In this document: positions 1-11,861 of the stretch, one piece after another | Layout: every line of letters begins with the position of its first letter | How positions within the stretch are numbered: the stretch's first letter is position 1 | Origin: Mallotus nudiflorus | Lineage: Eukaryota > Streptophyta > Magnoliopsida > Malpighiales > Euphorbiaceae | NCBI GenBank assembly: GCA_947683625.1 | Contig: CANTUR010000047.1 | Span: 4,278,001-4,342,000 of the forward strand | DNA: 64,000 nucleotides | Direction of reading: 5' to 3' | Program-made: the position numbers and the translations under genes | Notes under the pieces: generated by a model | Database searches by the model: none | What the model saw: only the letters and a program-made list of their open reading frames with translations | Told to the model about the DNA's origin: nothing

Positions 1-619
1 ATGGATCCACACATGGACAAATGTTGAGGTTAATAAAACTCACGTGACATTAACTTGAAGCAACAAAGTGAGAAACAAACCATGAAAAGTCTTTGCTCCA
101 TCAATTCCTTTCATGAAAAACTTGCACTTGACACTACAAGCAAAAAAACTGCCTTGTTGTGTTAATGGCAATGGATTTGACGACCGATAAGGCATTAATC
201 AGTCAATATACATTTGACTGTTGAATGTAATAAATCAAGTAGATAGTTTTTTTTTTTAAATCAAAGAAATTATTAAATGTAAAGAGTTTTAATATTTTTA
301 TTTGTAGTAATTCGTAAAAGTAAAACAATGGTTTTGTATTTTTGTTATATAACTTACTGTTTTTTGAATTTGTAATGAATATTAAAATAAATAAATCAAG
401 CAAATTATTGTCACTGTTGTTACTATTATTATTATGAATTTGGTCATGCGTTCACAATATATGTTTTCATTCATATGGCACTAGATGACTTCCAAGGAAA
501 AAAGTCTCTTATAATTTAATTTTTAAAAATATAAATTTCTTTACTAATTGTATATTTTTAAGTTCTCTTTTGGTTGATGATGTTTCTAAGTTAGATATTC
601 TGGATTTATAAACAATGAA
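1..619. other. AT-rich intergenic DNA
   Basis: No gene or repeat was recognised here. The stretch is strongly AT-rich and has only short open frames without recognisable domains. It precedes the segment that is duplicated further right. Confidence 0.5.
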
Positions 620-1144
620 AGAAGTAAAATTTTTGTGGCAGGTACCATAAAAGGGTTTTTTTTTTTTTTTTTTTTTGAAACACCATTTGTAACCTAAAAT
701 TCAATTTTTAAAATTTTAAATTAAATTGAAAATTAGTTTCAATTGATTTAATAATGCAATATAGCATTTTTATTTTCAATTAAATTGAAAATTATTTAAA
801 GAATAAATTAAAATATTAAACTATTGAATTTTTAACAATATTACATTACATGATAAATTAATATATCTAATTAAAAATTTTAATAATACAACACTGTATT
901 TAAATAATTATATTGAATTTAAAATTTTTATTTTAAATAATAAGGTAAAATATAAATTATTTTTTACTAATTTTTAATAAATATAATTAATAATTATTTA
1001 TTTATATTTAATATATAAATTTTATTTTATTATATTAATCCTATATATAAAATTAATTTTTAAATTTTCATTATTAATTAATTATTTATGTTAAATATTT
1101 AATCTTTTTGTTTTATTATATATCCCATATACAGCATTTATTCT

Positions 1145-1147
<3 letters not shown>

Positions 1148-1191
<44 letters not shown>
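1148..1191. repeat. (AT)n microsatellite
   Basis: An uninterrupted AT dinucleotide run of about 22 units. It is absent from the matching position in the second copy of the duplicated flank near 27480, so it expanded after the duplication or was lost there. Confidence 0.95.
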
Positions 1192-1193
<2 letters not shown>

Positions 1194-2650
1194 ACCTATA
1201 TATATTGACAGGGCATTTATTCTCTATCAATAGACACCTTTTCTTTTCTTGCTTTGGAAAACTGCGTAGAGTATGAGACTTTGACCAAGTCTAAGTCTTC
1301 CTTTTTTTTTTTTTGGAACAAGTCTAAGTCCTCTATGCCACATATTCCACGTCAACTCAGATATTGTAGAGAAAATGAATACATTTATCCCCAATTTTAT
1401 TTCAATTTTCAATTATATGTAATTTTTAAAGTTATAGCAATTTAGCTATTCAATTTTATAAATTGTATCAATTTTATTTTTTTTTAATTTAAGGATCTGA
1501 ATATATTTTGAAAATTACTTTTAGATCTTTTTTTTATTGTTAGATTAATTTTTCAATCTTTGGAAAATAATTTTTTATTATTAATCTTTTGTATTTGTGT
1601 TCAATTTTTATTAGAAATTTTTTTGATAATATAATTGAAAATTGAAAAATAAGTTTTGGAAAAATAAAAATATGAAGATTTTCATATATAGAATAATGTA
1701 AAAAATTAATTTTATGAAAATATTTCAAAATTAATTTTTGAGGTTATTTTGAAAGTAGTAAGATTAACATTTGAAAATATTCTTTTATATATTTTTTTTG
1801 TTAAAAATAAGAGAAAATAATTTTAGTAAACAATTTTTTTATAAGGATCTAAAATTAATTTTTAAAATACATTTAGACCCTTAAATTAAAATATGATAGA
1901 ATTGATATAATTTGCAAAGTTAAATAGCTAAATTGATATAAATTTGAGAATATAATATATTTGAAAATTTTTCCAAAATTTGGGATAGATTTTATCATTT
2001 TCCTTATATTATATGGCTTGAATTTTGGGTGCTATATATTAAAAAATTCTATTCAAATTAAACTATAAGAGTTATTCTTTTTTTAGTATACAATATATAT
2101 TTTTTCATTCAAAAATTAATTTATATTACTCAAATTATACCATTAAATAAAGGTAATTATTAATCAACAACCATTGGAATTAGCTGATATAAATTACTTT
2201 TGTTTAAATTACATTTCAAATTCGAATTTTGATATATACCGTTGCGTTATTATCGATAGACTTTTGATACCCTTATTGCTTTGTCTAATTCAAACTAGAT
2301 TAATCATACTTTAATAAATTAAACTTTAAATATCAATAATTTAAAAAAAATAAAAATAATTATTAAACTATTCTTTCACTAGTAAATAACTTTAGTTATA
2401 CGCTGGATCAACTTATTTAATCTACAAATAATGAAGTTAAGAAAATTCCATTATTGATAAATTATATATCATAATGGTCCTTCTGATAAATTATATCATA
2501 AAAAATAGTCATTTTCTTTTATTAGAAAAATTTCAATTGAATAAGTGATTAATTTTTTTTTTTTTTTAAATCAATGGCGAGTTATCGGGTGACAAGACTT
2601 AGGTGGCTGACTTTGAGACTTTTGGGCATTTAGGTCTTCTCTTGTAGTGT

Positions 2651-2658
2651 ATATATAT
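2651..2658 (+). promoter_or_regulatory. Candidate TATA box of receptor-kinase relic
   Basis: The sequence is ATATATAT within GTGTATATATATGC. It lies only 6 bases upstream of the first in-frame ATG (2664). A start site about 30 bases downstream would exclude that ATG and favour the ATGs at 2742 or 2751. The 2751 ATG is also the one conserved in the second copy at 38381. Function is inferred from position and composition only. Confidence 0.4.
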
Positions 2659-2663
2659 GCTAA

Positions 2664-4022
2664 TTGATGTCAGTGCATAAACACAGCCACACTAAATTTT
2701 CTGAATCATTATTTCCCTTTACATTAGCAGAGCATCAACTTATGAAATTTATGGAATTTTCCACGTTAAAGAAAATGCTCTCACTTGTTCCTTTGATCCT
2801 CCAGCTTCTTATGCTCTTACATTCTTCACTTACTGTTGCTTCCAACCCTATCTACGAAGCACAAGCACTTCTCAAATGGAAAGCTAGCCTTAACCTAACC
2901 AACCAACCCCTGACCTCATGGACTCCTTACCCTGCAATTCCCGGAAGTTTGAGAAATTGCTTAAGCCTAATCAGAGTGCGCTTTTATGGAAACCAACTTA
3001 AAGGAAATTTATCTGAAAGTTTCGGTGTCTATCCAAAACTGCAGAGAATTGATCTGAGCCGCAATAAATTTTATGGAGAAATCTCGTCTAATTGGGGAAG
3101 TTGTCCCAAATTGTCAGGCCTGTTTGTTGCAGCAAACAATGTTTCTGGTGAAATACCGGCAGAACTTGGAAACTTAATTCAGATGGTTCAGCTTGATCTG
3201 TCTGCAAATCGCATAGTTGGGGAGATTCCCAAAGAAATTGGAAAATTGACTTATTTTGAGAAGTTAATTTTAAGTGACAACCAGCTCTCTGGAGCTATAC
3301 CTATTGAACTGGGATCACTCTCCAATCTTCAGCAGCTTGACCTTTCAATGAACAGACTGAGCAAATCAATCCCACATAGCCTGGGTTACTTGTTAAAATT
3401 GTTCTATTTGAATTTCAGCAACAACATTTTCAGTGACAGAATTCCCGTTTCAATAAGCAAGTTAGTTCATCTGTCTGAGCTTGATGCAAATCATAACTTG
3501 CTCACTGGAGAGATACCTGATGATCTGAGCAGTCTTGAGAGCTTGGAGGTACTCAATCTCTCAAACAATAACCTGACTGGTTTTATTCCAGCGAACTTTG
3601 GGAAGCTGCAAGGCCTGTCACAGTTTGATCTTAGTCATAACATGCTCAGTGGAGAGATACCAGCAGGACTTGCGCAATTGCGGGACTTGTCGAGCCTGAA
3701 TCTCTCACACAACAAGCTCACTGGTGTTATTCCAGCAGCATTTTCACTAATGCGTGCCTTGTCATCGATTGATCTATCAGACAACGAGCTTTGGGGTCCC
3801 ATTCCCAACAGTAAAGCTTTTCAAGATGCTGCATTGCAAGGTAACAGAGGACTCTGTGGCAACGCTAATGGTCTGCAACATTGCAAGAATGGAAAACATG
3901 TTTTGGGAAAGGGCCTAAAACTTTTTCTGGTAATTGGACTTCCTATACTTGGAGCTGTTGTTATGTTATGTAATTTAATTATCATATTATTCTTAGAGGT
4001 TCAGAGACAGAAAGCAATATGA
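2664..4022 (+). CDS. Open LRR-transmembrane part of the receptor relic
   Basis: A single open frame of 452 codons (423 from the conserved ATG at 2751) encodes a signal peptide, about 11 complete 24-residue plant-type LRRs of form LxxLxLSxNxLxGxIP, the C-terminal cap (NRGLCGN) and a membrane helix (LKLFLVIGLPILGAVVML). It ends six residues after the helix at the TGA at 4020. Translated alone it would resemble a receptor-like protein without a kinase. The fused deletion in the N-terminal LRRs removes the paired-cysteine cap that normally seals the solenoid. I therefore think it is more likely a pseudogene remnant than a working decoy. Transcription is unknown. Confidence 0.6.
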   Translation: MMSVHKHSHTKFSESLFPFTLAEHQLMKFMEFSTLKKMLSLVPLILQLLMLLHSSLTVASNPIYEAQALLKWKASLNLTNQPLTSWTPYPAIPGSLRNCLSLIRVRFYGNQLKGNLSESFGVYPKLQRIDLSRNKFYGEISSNWGSCPKLSGLFVAANNVSGEIPAELGNLIQMVQLDLSANRIVGEIPKEIGKLTYFEKLILSDNQLSGAIPIELGSLSNLQQLDLSMNRLSKSIPHSLGYLLKLFYLNFSNNIFSDRIPVSISKLVHLSELDANHNLLTGEIPDDLSSLESLEVLNLSNNNLTGFIPANFGKLQGLSQFDLSHNMLSGEIPAGLAQLRDLSSLNLSHNKLTGVIPAAFSLMRALSSIDLSDNELWGPIPNSKAFQDAALQGNRGLCGNANGLQHCKNGKHVLGKGLKLFLVIGLPILGAVVMLCNLIIILFLEVQRQKAI

Positions 4023-4616
4023 ATGATGAAGAATTGTTCTCAATATCAATTTTTGATGGGAAAATAATGTATGAAGACATCATACAAGCAACCAAGGATT
4101 TCGACCAAAAGTATTGCATCGGAGAGGGTGCATTCGGGGGTGTTTACAGAGCTGAATTGCTATCAGGGACTACTGTAGCTGCGAAGAAATTTCTTTCGTT
4201 TCATCATGATGAGATGGTAGGTCAGAAAGAATTTCTGAACGAAGTAAGGGTAACAGAGATAAAGCATCGAAATGTTGTGCAGCTATATGGTTTATACTAG
4301 AACGCCAAGCACATTTTATTAGCCTATGAGTACCTCCCCAGGGGCAGCCTGGCCACAGTCCTGCGCAATGATGAAGCAGCAAAAGAATTGGATTGGGAGA
4401 AAAGGTTGAAGATTATAATAGGTGTGGCTCATGCCTTGTCTTACATGCACCATGAGTGTACACCCCCAATTGTTCATAGAGACATATCAGGCAAGAATGT
4501 TCTGTTAGATTCTGAATATGAAGCTCATGTTTCTGACTTTGGCACTGCTAAGCTTCTCAAGCTAGACTCGTCCAATAGAACTATGCTTGCAGGCACATAT
4601 GGATATGTTGCTCCAG

Positions 4617-4763
4617 GTAAGTTACCATAGTTCTTTTTTCTTTTTTGCTAATGGGCTCTAGATATGAGGACATTAGCTAGTATTTTAACTTATTATTTTT
4701 TATATGGATTATATAATCTTGGAAAAATAATTGCACATAATTTACATTAATCTGCTTTTGCAG
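4617..4763 (+). other. Conserved intron inside the kinase domain
   Basis: The donor CCAG|GTAAGT and acceptor TTTTGCAG|AG join GTTGCTCCA-G to AG-CTTGCATAC and restore the APE motif as APELAY. This is the position of the single kinase-domain intron in MIK2-type genes. Its presence shows that the copy arose by DNA duplication, not by retroposition. Confidence 0.85.
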
Positions 4764-5062
4764 AGCTTGCATACCCAATGCAGGTGACTGGAAATGTGAT
4801 GTGTATAGCTTTGGTGTATTGGCACTGGAAATCATCAAAGGAGTGCACCCTGGTGATATCATCGCTACAATGCCACCATCATCACCTTATAGTAAGAGAG
4901 AGAGACCATGAAATGATATGCTGGAAAAGCGGCTGCCATTACCTTCACTTGAAGTTCAGGAAAAAATTGGCATTCATCATAAACCTGGCATTTTCATGCT
5001 TGCATGTGAATCCCCACTACAGGCCAGACATGCAAATGGTTTGTCATTTTTTATCAAACTGA

Positions 5063-5529
5063 CAATTTTTGGTCCCAGAAGAATGAAAAAACTTGGTCGG
5101 ATGTGGCGGTCTCCCACACTAGTCTGCAGCTACATTTGTGTTTGTATCTATATGTATTACATGTATTTGCATCTATTTTATCACAAAAATTAAGTAATGA
5201 TATAAGAAGTTGTTGTTAAATATTATTTTCTTCTACCCTTTTCTAGCTAGAAATATTAGTCCATCCCCTCAAATTCTGGATGAACTAGCAGTAGTCAAGA
5301 TGAAGAATATTGCAACTGCATGTAATTGTGTATACAATTTCTCAGAATTTCTTAGTTCAAGCTGCAATTTCCTATATTTGTGTGTCTTCTAATATTTAAA
5401 ATTGTATAACTTAAAAAGTAAAATTGTAATCCAAAATCAATGAATTGATATATGATATAATATGATTTAAAGAAATAGGTAAACCTATAATCCACTCCAC
5501 ATGCATATGGGCAAAGAAGCGAAATATTT
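5063..5529. other. 3' flank of receptor-kinase relic
   Basis: No kinase C-terminus can be followed past about 5062. The rest is AT-rich sequence with only short open frames that resemble nothing I recognise. The second copy of the duplicated unit starts near its right edge. Confidence 0.5.
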
Positions 5530-5737
5530 GTCACAGGTAAGTAAAAGGGTAACTTAAAATTAAAATTTTCAATTTTTATTAATTTTAAGTTGATTTAGTA
5601 ATGCAATATATATTTTAATTTTCAGTTAAATTTAAAATCATTTAAAACAATAACTTGAAATATTTTAACTTAAAATGTTTCCCAGGATATTTAACTATTG
5701 AATCTTTAATTTTGATAAACTAATACTTCTTTATATT
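5530..5737 (+). repeat. Second copy of receptor-kinase upstream region, block 1
   Basis: This block is homologous to about 645-835, with a shared run through TTTAGTAATGCAATAT and TTTAACTATTGAAT. It is cut off at the ATATT target site of the gypsy element that starts at 5738, and the homology continues at 27348. Confidence 0.7.
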
Positions 5738-6355
5738 TGTTCAGCCTCAAGGAATCAGCCCAAACATCTTTTAAATGTGTAAAATGGGTACGTGTGAGTC
5801 TTTTACAATAACATAGAAGATGAGTTGAAGAACAAAGGTTCTATCACTAGCTCAGGGTGGTGACAGGAACAAGAAATAGATTCTTGACCCTTTCAACCTA
5901 AATGAAATGAATAAGATAGGAGGTTTGCTTCATCGGGAAGCTTGATCATTGGGATCAGAAATAAAAATAGACAATGAGTCTTGCAGGAAATGATAAACTG
6001 ATAATATATTGTGTTTTTGACAAAAATGTGTAGACCTTTAAGTGCAAAGACATTGGCTCTTATAAGCCCTGGAGCCTAACTAAACAAGAAAATAAAATCA
6101 GTTAAACACTTATCTAAAATACTTAAAGGAAATAAACATGATTGTCAATCTTTCCTAATCTAACTTCAGGAAACTACTTACTAATAAATCTTTCCTAATT
6201 AACAAAAAATCAGGGCAATGGTGGAACTTTCCAAGAACAAATCTACAATCCTTTACTGCCATAATTTCAAATATCAACAGACCTTAGAGGGTGTCTGGGC
6301 TCATTTCAATGGGCGTGGATGAGTATCACTAGACCATTTTGGGCCAACACAAACA
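5738..6355 (-). repeat. 3' LTR of gypsy element 1
   Basis: This 618 bp TG...CA repeat matches the split right LTR (17311-17572 plus 26984-27347). On the minus strand it begins TGTTTGTGTTGG. The purine-rich CCTGGGGAGCAT on the minus strand at 6356-6367 is next to it and is the likely polypurine tract. Confidence 0.85.
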
Positions 6356-6552
6356 ATGCTCCCCAGGATCATGACTGATGGTCAAGCCTATGGATTGATT
6401 GTGCACCTTTTTTGGGCCCAAATGGCCTTACCTAAAAATGTCAAGCCCACGTGAGACTTTGCTACAAGTTTAATGCTTTTACTGCCTGAGGAAGGGCATT
6501 TTAGTCATTTGTCATGCCTTTCCATTTTTTGCTAATCGCCGAAGATCACTCC

Positions 6553-6560
6553 TATAAAAA
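6553..6560 (+). promoter_or_regulatory. TATA box for antisense ORF of gypsy element 1
   Basis: TATAAAAA lies inside the element on the strand opposite gag-pol. It is followed by a pyrimidine-rich leader (CTCTTTCTCTCTCC), then a splice-donor-like AAG|GTATGT at 6678. This is the layout of an independent promoter with a 5' leader intron for the additional ORF. Activity is inferred. Confidence 0.5.
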
Positions 6561-6659
6561 GGATGGAGTCCCAATCATTTAAACCACTTGTTGTAAAATA
6601 CTCTTTCTCTCTCCAATTAGAGTTTCTCTCACTAGCTTCGACACTCAAACCGCCTAACA

Positions 6660-9600
6660 CCAAGGTTCCTTATCAAGGTATGTCTTCTGCCTTACTTTTT
6701 ATTTCATTAATTAGTTAATTATGCTCATAACCAAATTGTATTATTGTGGTTTGTGATCTTTATATTGCTTTGGGTAAATCAAAGAAGGTAGCATCTTCAC
6801 CAATCAACGATAAGGTTGATCCCCTTGCTCACTTGGAAAGGGCTAACAACATCGTCCAAGCCTCCACTACTACGTCAGAGGTATTATTCAAATATTCCAA
6901 TTATCCTAGTAATGTTGTCTTAGGACATACACTGATTGAGGACAATAAGTGCATGGATGAGTTTATCCCTATTGCTAGGAAAAATGATCCTCATAGGTTC
7001 AATCAGCCTAACGACATGCTATTATGGAATAAGAATATCCTTATTAAGTCTTGGCCAAATCCTTTAAAGGAGTTTTTAGTTTGGTATGCTCGTATTGAAG
7101 CTACATTTTCTTCAATATGGAAAGAAATAGGCCATCTGTGACATACTTCAATTTTCTAGAACTAAGGTACCAATAAACAAACCTCTATTATTGGCCATGT
7201 CACTTTTTTTGGACTTGATCTAGCAATGCATTCATGTTTAGAAGAGGATTAATGATTATCACACTGCTAGATTTAGCCGCTCTATTCAACCTCCAACCTT
7301 ACGATGAAGAGATCAATCCTATACTTAAATCTGATATGTCCAAGTGTAGTATTTCATTTAAAAAGGAACATGTAAGTTACAACCCTTTCATCACCATGAA
7401 TATAAAATCTACCCCCATCCCTGATCTTGTTATATTGGCTTTGCTAATTTATAGGCTTCCCTAGTTTAATAAAAGTAATCAAGGAGTTCCTTCCTTTAGC
7501 TATAGCTCTAACCAATGGATGGAAATTGGCACTTGGCCCTTTTTTCTTGAGCCTATTTTATAAAGGCATACATCAATTAGTGCACAATAAAGATATATAT
7601 TGCTTTAAGTCAAGGCCTAGGTCAATTTGGATTATTTAAAGTTTATGGCATACCTTCAAGATATTATCCATCTTGGGTTTCATCTTTTGAGTGTAAATAC
7701 TTATTTAGAGAATTCTAACATTTTTATACAATACCCAAGACTGGCAAGATATGTTGCACTATCTGTTTATCCCTGTAAGTTTTGGCCTTTTATGGCTATT
7801 TAAAAATTTTTATGGCCATAATCCTCTACCAGAATTTGTGTCGACCTGGGAAAGCGTTCTCATTATTAGGGATTTACCGTTTAGTCTAGATCTAGATCCT
7901 TGGAATAACAAGTATGGTGTTGAGTTCTACAATCCCTATTTTGTTACAGGAAATTTGGACTCTCTCAGTCTCTCCCTTACTTGATACTTTTTTTCGTGCA
8001 ACTCCTCAATTTACATCAGGCATATTTATGGGGGGGGGGTAGAGTTCTATAAGAAACTTACTAAGGTCTATGGGGTCCTTAAAAAGAATTTACATCTATG
8101 TCCTTTACCCATCAACCCTTGCAAGACAAAAATGTTCACTGACTTTTGGGATGCATTCTGTTTCAAACACTTCTACTTATCATCTGATAAAGTGATGAAT
8201 ATTAAAAAAATGGGAATTGACTAACAATCAGGCTTCTTCTTCTTTTCAAGGAAAAGTTAAGTCCAACGATAAGCATATCCAAGAGATTCGGGCTTGTGAA
8301 CATTTTTATAATTGCAAGTACAACTATCGGGACAAGGTTGAGATGCATAAGAGGATGGCCCAGGTAAAGGCCAAACTTTTGTGGGAACACCAACTTAGTA
8401 GTTACGCCTCATATATGCAGATCTGTACTAGTTACTCGATGGTGACCAATTTGGACATTTGTTCAAGCTCTTATGTTAATAAGCTTTCGCAGGTTCCTAC
8501 AGCCCCTTTCTATATCACTGGTCTTGTTGTTTATAAACTCAGGCCATGAAGCAAGGCTAGCTATACTGGTAGTTTTGTAGGCGATCCCATAATAGTTTTA
8601 TGGTCTATCTAGGCATCCTCCTCCTCCTATGAACACCCTTACCTTGCCCGATCAGGTATTTTTCCTAACACTTGCTCTTTGTGACTATTCTTTTATGCTT
8701 ATTTTTTACCCTAATTTTTGCAGAGGCCATCGAAAAGCCAATCGATGTGCCTAAAGGATAGCCTAAAGTAAAGAAATTTAAAACCTCTCATTAACTTACA
8801 AAGCCCAACAGTCGAAGCATTTCAAGATCAGCCTCTAATGCTACTAAGGCTATTTAAGTGGAGGATCTTATCGATTCTTCTACTAAGGTCGATCCTATTC
8901 GAATTGAATCATCCATTAAACAAAGGCATGTGACCCCTACTTAAGATACATCAAAATTATCTTTCAAGCTATCTCCAATTACCAGCCCTTTTAAAGCCGT
9001 TTTAGCTCATGTCCCTTCATTGTCCTAGAAGCTTGATTGGGTATAAATGCCTTAACTTTATTATAAGTTAGGTTCTATTCATTACAATAAATCAACTTTG
9101 AATTATAGAAATCTTTTGCTAACCTTTTTAATGAGTTGGAAGCTAACCCTAATAACAATTTTGATGGAGAAGCCGATCATGTTCCATCTGATCATGAAGA
9201 TACTGATCCTCCCACCAACGTCATTAAGGAATCTAATGACTTGGTGGTTGCTGAGGTGAAAAAAAGATTAAAGAATTTGATAAAACTTTTTGAAAGTCTA
9301 GCCTTTTTCTTCCTTAATGAGGATAGCCATGATCGAGCTAGAGATCTACTAAAGTACCTTCACGAACATGTGCGACCATCTTTAGAAATCACTATATGAT
9401 AGAAGCACATAATTGACAACTTCTATAAGAACCTACCTTCCTTAATCATGGGCTACCAAGAGGCCGAACACTTCATCGATAGTCTAGCTTCTAAAAAATG
9501 AAAGATGTAAAATTTTGATGATGAAGCCAAAGCCATTGCTGTGAATATTATAAAGGAAAAGTAGGTAGTTCTCAATGCTTCCATTACCATATCATCTTTA

Positions 9601-9860
9601 GAAAAGGAGGTGGCCAATATTGAATCTACCTTGGCCAATAAACAAGCTACTATGGAGCATTGCTAAAAGGTGTAGCAAAAGAAAGTAGAGTATGCTTAAG
9701 CTTAAGGTGCCAAGATGAAGGAATTATAACAAAAGATGAAGAACTTATGCATTTAGATTGACAAGCTTCAAGGAAAAAGGGCATCGACCTTCCTTGACAA
9801 GGAAAACTTGTTGAAGGCTTTGACTAAATTCTACCAAACATTCAAACTGTCCTAAACAGT
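6660..9860 (+). pseudogene. Antisense additional ORF of gypsy element 1 (plant-mobile-domain-like)
   Basis: A series of plus-strand frames opposes gag-pol: 6746-7141, 7234-7464, 7751-7984, 8217-8549 and about 9130-9399. The segment ITLLDLAALFNLQPYDEEI (near 7250) has the look of the plant mobile domain, whose core reads roughly xITLxDVAxLLGL. The segment at 6960-7140 (ending WYARIEATFSSIWKEIGHL) would be its N-terminal part. The C-terminal third (9130-9800) is acidic, then coiled-coil-like and rich in K, E and Q. Nearly all stops near 9480-9790 are TAA or TAG where a glutamine would suit. Tat-lineage elements are known to carry such extra ORFs between integrase and the 3' LTR; their role is not established. 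The exact exon structure is unresolved. Confidence 0.6.
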
Positions 9861-10399
9861 TAGGGTATGATCGATTATGAATATTTTCAAATGTTAGTTC
9901 GGCCTTGCTAGCCGTTTTGAATATTTTATATTGGCCTGCGGGATAGCCTATTGTTATTTTTTAAAAGTCATTTTTTTTTCAGGCACTTATATCTCTATGC
10001 TTTTATGCTTGTGATATTTTTTTTATGTCTTGTCAGTTAGATGCTCTAATACAGTGCACTTTATATAAATTAATGATTGTAATCGGTCTTTTATAAACAA
10101 ACCTCTAAAATATCTTATCGGCCTTAAAGAATACAATACTAGCCAGATTTCATCGAAAGTAATGAAGGATCAAATACATCTAAAAAATGTCAGTAGGCCC
10201 CAAAATATTTAATTAGTTTTAAGTAATTTGAAATAATTGGCATGAAAATACTTAATCGGCCTTATATTGGAAAATTACACAATCATATGGGAAAATTGAT
10301 AAAAGACATCATTCAAAAAGCATATATTGGCCAAAACACATCTGATTGGCTTCAGTGACTGGCCAAATAAAAATCAATTTGCCCTATACAAGTCCTACC
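9861..10399. other. Internal spacer of gypsy element 1
   Basis: This AT-rich spacer between the convergent antisense ORF and integrase has many ATCGGCC/GGCCGAT-like words, which also recur across this element. No open frame or recognisable domain was seen. Confidence 0.4.
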
Positions 10400-11679
10400 A
10401 AAACTTCATGACACATCAAACGATGACTAATTCACAGCATCCTATACATATGGGAAATATGCTTTCAAGTATTTTCCATTAATTGGTATTATGTGTGGGG
10501 TGCCATCAATATCTGCCAAGAGGTAAGCACCACCTCTTAATATTTAGATTATTGAGAAAGGGCCTTCCTAATTCAAACTCCATTTACCAAGGGATCGGCC
10601 TTTAAGACAATCGGAAGTACTACTTTTCATACTAAGTCTCCCTTTTTTAAAAAACTTGTGTTTGACTTTCTTATTATAAGCACGTTCCACCCTTCTTTTT
10701 TGTTAACATTTGGTCATACACGAGTAGCCTCTCTTCATCCAGCCGATCTAGTTCTTATAGCATACTCTGGCTATACTTCATAATCGATAGGTTTGAATGG
10801 ACCTACCTCCTTAGAGATGCTACTGTTAACTCCATCAGCAACATGGCTTTATGGCCATACACTAGCTTATAGGGAGAGGTGCCCGTGGCCATTTTTTAAC
10901 TAGTCCTTAGTGCCTAAAGTACCTCAAATAAGGTTTCATGCCATATTCATGGATCATCCTCAATGGACTTTTGAATTACCATTTTTACTAACTTATTAGT
11001 TGCCTCAGCCTATTTGTTCACCTAAGCAGTATACGGTAATGAGTGGAGTAACTTGATTTTGTAGTTTCTAACAAAGGACCGAATCTCCTCTCCTATAAAC
11101 ATGGTGCCTTGATATGTAGTTATAGACTTTGGATTCCCAAAGTGATGTATGATATGTTTAGTGATGCAATCTATAACCGATTATTGATTAAAATTCTTTA
11201 GAGGGATAGCCTCCACCCATTTTGTAAAGTAGTATGTAGCAACCAACATAAAACCATGCCCTTTTGATGGTGAAGGATAAACTTTCCCAATGATTTCCAT
11301 CGTTTAGCCCTTGAATGGCCAAGGTTTGATGATAGAAATGTAGCTCCTCTATTGGAATATATTGGATCAGTCCATGTTTTTGTCAAGCTTCACACCCTTT
11401 AGCATAATTATTACAATCTCTCTCTATTACTGACTAGAAATATCCATATTACCATAATAACCATTTCATCTTCCTTCCTCCTTAATGTGCACCTACAATC
11501 ACTTCATGAGCTTCAGCCATGGCTAACAATGCTTCCTTAAGGCTTATGCATTTTAGCAACTCTCTTAATACAAATCTCATGTATAATTGTCCATCTAGCA
11601 GTAGCATCTTGGTTTCCAGAAGCCTGATTGGGCATTTGGCCAATGGCGATGGGTTGTTAAGGTATTCTTTGATCTCCAT
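10400..11679 (-). pseudogene. Integrase region of gypsy element 1
   Basis: On the minus strand the linker before integrase reads MAEAHEVIVGAH at its conserved end. An HHCC zinc region follows (CEA then QKHG near 11390), then the catalytic-core entry corresponding to the LxFxGWxxDxIG block near 11310 and a TKWVE-like block near 11220. Integrase inserts the cDNA into host DNA. The frame contains many stops and shifts, so only similarity is preserved. The open frame at 11482-11679 (65 codons) is the best-kept piece. Confidence 0.7.
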
Positions 11680-11861
11680 CCCCTAATCAGCCTCTAAATC
11701 AATGGCAGTAACCTGAAAACAAAGATCATTAGACTTCACTAATAAAGATGAATGAGGTATTATCAATGTTGTTATAGATTATATTTTATCTCTATAACTA
11801 AAGCCTAATTAGGTAAATCATTTTCTCAATTATTGGCCTCCTTTTTTAGATACTGAAGTCA

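Larger units (their letters stand above)
620..2750 (+). repeat. Upstream region of receptor kinase, first copy of a tandem duplication
   Basis: This AT-rich flank is homologous to three separated blocks at 5530-5737, 27348-28558 and 37969-38380. Shared landmarks include the stretch around 695-830 (compare 5545-5720), the CACATATTCCAC stretch near 1340 (compare 27563) and the ACAATATATATTTTTTCAT stretch near 2090 (compare 28506). The stretch at 2440-2550, containing TTCCATTATTGATAAATTA-like sequence, matches 38080-38210. Together the three blocks rebuild the same order, so this is a segmental tandem duplication rather than a chance AT match. A poly-T run lies at 656-676. Confidence 0.75.
2664..5062 (+). 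pseudogene. MIK2-like leucine-rich-repeat receptor kinase, decayed copy
   Basis: This is a relic of a plasma-membrane LRR receptor-like kinase of the MDIS1-interacting receptor-like kinase 2 (MIK2) type; in that family the ectodomain perceives peptide ligands and the kinase signals inside. In order it has a hydrophobic signal peptide, the start of an LRR N-cap (EAQALLKWKAS), about 11 LRRs, a transmembrane helix and a kinase domain. The kinase has a GEGAFGGVY glycine loop, AAKK lysine, VHRDISGKNVLL catalytic loop, SDFG and AGTYGYVAP. Damage includes loss of the rest of the N-cap and roughly the first third of the LRRs (SWTPYPA joins IPGSLRN directly) and a frame break after the transmembrane helix at about 4019. 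There is also an in-frame TAG at 4298, a one-base shift near 4790 and further breaks near 4905 and 4970. Full-length family members have about 1,000 residues. The conserved start is probably 2751. Confidence 0.9.

Noticed and set aside
4170..4382. Minus-strand open frame
   Set aside because: Shadow of the kinase domain on the opposite strand.
11198..11386. 62-codon minus-strand open frame
   Set aside because: It is an alternative frame over integrase of gypsy 1; the integrase-like reading is in another minus-strand frame.
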